A stretch of 7,790 bases of DNA from Chloroflexota bacterium (GTDB lineage Bacteria > Chloroflexota > Anaerolineae > SpSt-600), in assembly GCA_011041825.1 (NCBI GenBank), contig DRAO01000250.1:1-7790 (forward strand). The letters run 5' to 3'. Under the pieces are notes generated by a model. The model saw nothing but the letters and a program-made list of their open reading frames with translations. It did no database searches and was not told the DNA's origin. This document shows positions 6,826 through 7,790 of the stretch, piece by piece (the stretch's first letter is position 1; each line of letters begins with the position of its first letter). The translations under genes and the position numbers were made by a program.

Positions 6826-7596
6826 CTAAGTTAATACTCTGGCTTCGGCAACAGCCTTAACTATGGAGAAAAGGGAGAAGGGGTCTCGCCCTTTGCGGGT
6901 GGTACCTAGGCCATCTACATCGGGCTGGGTTAAGATGTTCGGGGCAGACTCGGGTGAGACGCTCCCTCCATAAATTATGCGTATGGAGTTGCCTACACCC
7001 CCAAAACGCCTGTTCAACCACTCCCTTATATAGGCGCATCCCTTCTGAATATGTACGCCAGAAGCGGGCTTTTCCACTCCGATGGCCCATTCTGGTTCGT
7101 AGACGAAAGCCATCTGCTTTATCTCCTGGGCGTTGCACCCGCTGAGGATGCACTCCAGTTGACGGGCCAGGTCATCGTAAGGCGATTCACGGGCTTCTCG
7201 GGATTCACCTACCAGGAGCACGGGGTGTAAACCCGCATCAAGGGCTGCCCGCACCTTTCGATTCACCAATTCATCTGTTTCCCCAAAGTAACGGCGACGC
7301 TCCCAATGTCCCAGCATAACCCACCGGCATCCGACATCGGCCAGGAGTGAGGCGGAAATCTCGCCTGTAAATGCCAATCCGGGGCCGGGGTGGAGGTTTT
7401 GGGCGCCCAGTTGCAGGGGGCTCCCTTTAAGTTTACAGGCCGCCACGTAGAGGGAGGTGTAGGGAGGGCAGATGATTATATCCACCTCCTCGGCAAGCTT
7501 TCCCACCAGGGGTATGAATCGCTCGATAAAGGAGATGGTCTCAGATATGCCCATTGCCATCTTCCAATTAGCCAAAACGAGGGGCTTCCTTTCCAT
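6826..7596 (-). CDS. Divergent triosephosphate isomerase family protein
   Basis: A TIM-barrel protein of 256 residues, full length for the family, expected in the cytosol. It keeps ANWKM (9-13, Asn10 and Lys12), His97, Glu167 in VYEPEWAIG (165-173) and YGGSV (209-213). Three sites differ from glycolytic TpiA. The motif after the catalytic His is GHWERR instead of GHSERR. YEP is followed by Glu instead of Val or Ile, and loop 6 continues as GVEKPAS rather than GTGKTAT. The phosphate-binding Gly-Gly of loop 8 (usually LVGGASL) is replaced by DGLGTTRKGRDP (228-239). It may isomerise a different sugar or sugar phosphate, or be a slow TpiA; the genome may have a second tpiA. The ATG at 7596 has GGAG close by (7603-7600) and AGGAG further up (7613-7609). 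The stop overlaps the ribosome binding site of the flavoprotein gene. Confidence 0.85.
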   Translation of the reverse strand: MERKPLVLANWKMAMGISETISFIERFIPLVGKLAEEVDIIICPPYTSLYVAACKLKGSPLQLGAQNLHPGPGLAFTGEISASLLADVGCRWVMLGHWERRRYFGETDELVNRKVRAALDAGLHPVLLVGESREARESPYDDLARQLECILSGCNAQEIKQMAFVYEPEWAIGVEKPASGVHIQKGCAYIREWLNRRFGGVGNSIRIIYGGSVSPESAPNILTQPDVDGLGTTRKGRDPFSLFSIVKAVAEARVLT

Positions 7597-7673
7597 TACT
7601 CCACAATCTCCTGCTCTGGTATGATCAATTGACTAGCCATCTGACACTTTTACGAAGCTGGGCTCAGAAATGT
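7597..7673. other. Spacer upstream of the TIM-like gene
   Basis: These 77 bases separate the TIM-like gene from the hairpin array. On the minus strand only weak promoter-like hexamers are present (for example GTGTCA and CATACC with 18 bases between them), and I would not call a promoter. No coding frame of note is seen. Confidence 0.3.
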
Positions 7674-7787
7674 CCGGGAGCTGGAAGCTCCCGGCTAAGA
7701 ATCTGGAAGCGGGTTTTCAACCCGCTAATCCTCAGCCGGTTTTCAACCGGCTTTAAGGCTTCTCAGCCGGGTGATTCATCGCCCGGC
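7674..7787. repeat. Array of four consecutive hairpins with different stems and similar loops
   Basis: Four inverted repeats follow each other with 7-13 bases between them. Hairpin 1 is CCGGGAGC 7674-7681 with GCTCCCGG 7687-7694 (loop TGGAA). Hairpin 2 is AGCGGGTT 7708-7715 with AACCCGCT 7719-7726. Hairpin 3 is AGCCGGTT 7734-7741 with AACCGGCT 7745-7752. Hairpin 4 is GCCGGGTGA 7766-7774 with TCGCCCGGC 7779-7787 (one G-T wobble, loop TTCA). Hairpins 2 and 3 have TTTCA at the tip when read as 7-bp stems. Stem bases change on both arms together while the loop stays alike. No protein-coding frame explains this. It could act as a two-way transcription barrier, an mRNA-stabilising element or a REP-like repeat. 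The array may continue past the right edge. Confidence 0.7.
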
Positions 7788-7790
7788 GAG

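Noticed and set aside
7674..7787. CRISPR array
   Set aside because: The repeated units are hairpins of different sequence, spacers are 7-13 bases and no cas gene is visible.

Overview
The window is chromosomal DNA from a bacterium, moderately GC-rich by eye and densely packed with genes. The pyrH-frr-uppS-cdsA order is a conserved bacterial core block. The hairpin repeats and the zinc-ribbon flavoprotein remnant on the other strand make me lean, with low to moderate confidence, towards the Chloroflexota (Anaerolineae-like lineages). No rRNA, tRNA, insertion sequence, phage gene or CRISPR array was found.

Positions 1-3470, + strand: a tight cluster of five housekeeping genes, pyrH (UMP kinase), frr (ribosome recycling factor), uppS (undecaprenyl diphosphate synthase), cdsA (CDP-diacylglycerol synthase) and an rdgB-type dITP/XTP pyrophosphatase. 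Gaps are 1-32 bases, so they probably form one operon continuing from genes left of the window (tsf is the usual neighbour). It joins pyrimidine nucleotide supply, ribosome recycling, cell-wall lipid carrier synthesis, phospholipid synthesis and nucleotide-pool cleaning.

Positions 3463-5632, - strand: rsfS (ribosomal silencing factor) converges on rdgB with an 8-base overlap of coding ends. By its Shine-Dalgarno site and family N-terminus, rsfS seems to start at a CTG codon. Upstream of it lies mgtE, a full-length Mg2+ channel gene. mgtE has a strong sigma-70-like promoter and a leader of about 230 bases that can fold in alternative ways. I could not match this leader to the M-box or any other riboswitch I know.

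Positions 5633-7596, - strand: a GNAT acetyltransferase of the RimJ/RimL type, a broken NAD(P)H-dependent flavoprotein gene (frame change plus loss of the middle of the flavodoxin fold, zinc-ribbon tail kept), and a divergent triosephosphate isomerase-like protein. The last keeps the catalytic Lys/His/Glu, but has Trp for Ser after the catalytic His and lacks the usual Gly-Gly phosphate loop.

Positions 7674-7787: four consecutive hairpins with different stems, three of them with a TTCA-type loop. A fifth hairpin of the same type lies at 6190-6205, where it supplies the stop codon of the broken flavoprotein gene.

Most of the window is ordinary core genome. The points most worth checking are the mgtE leader, the hairpin family, the divergent TIM-like enzyme, the flavoprotein remnant and the CTG start of rsfS.
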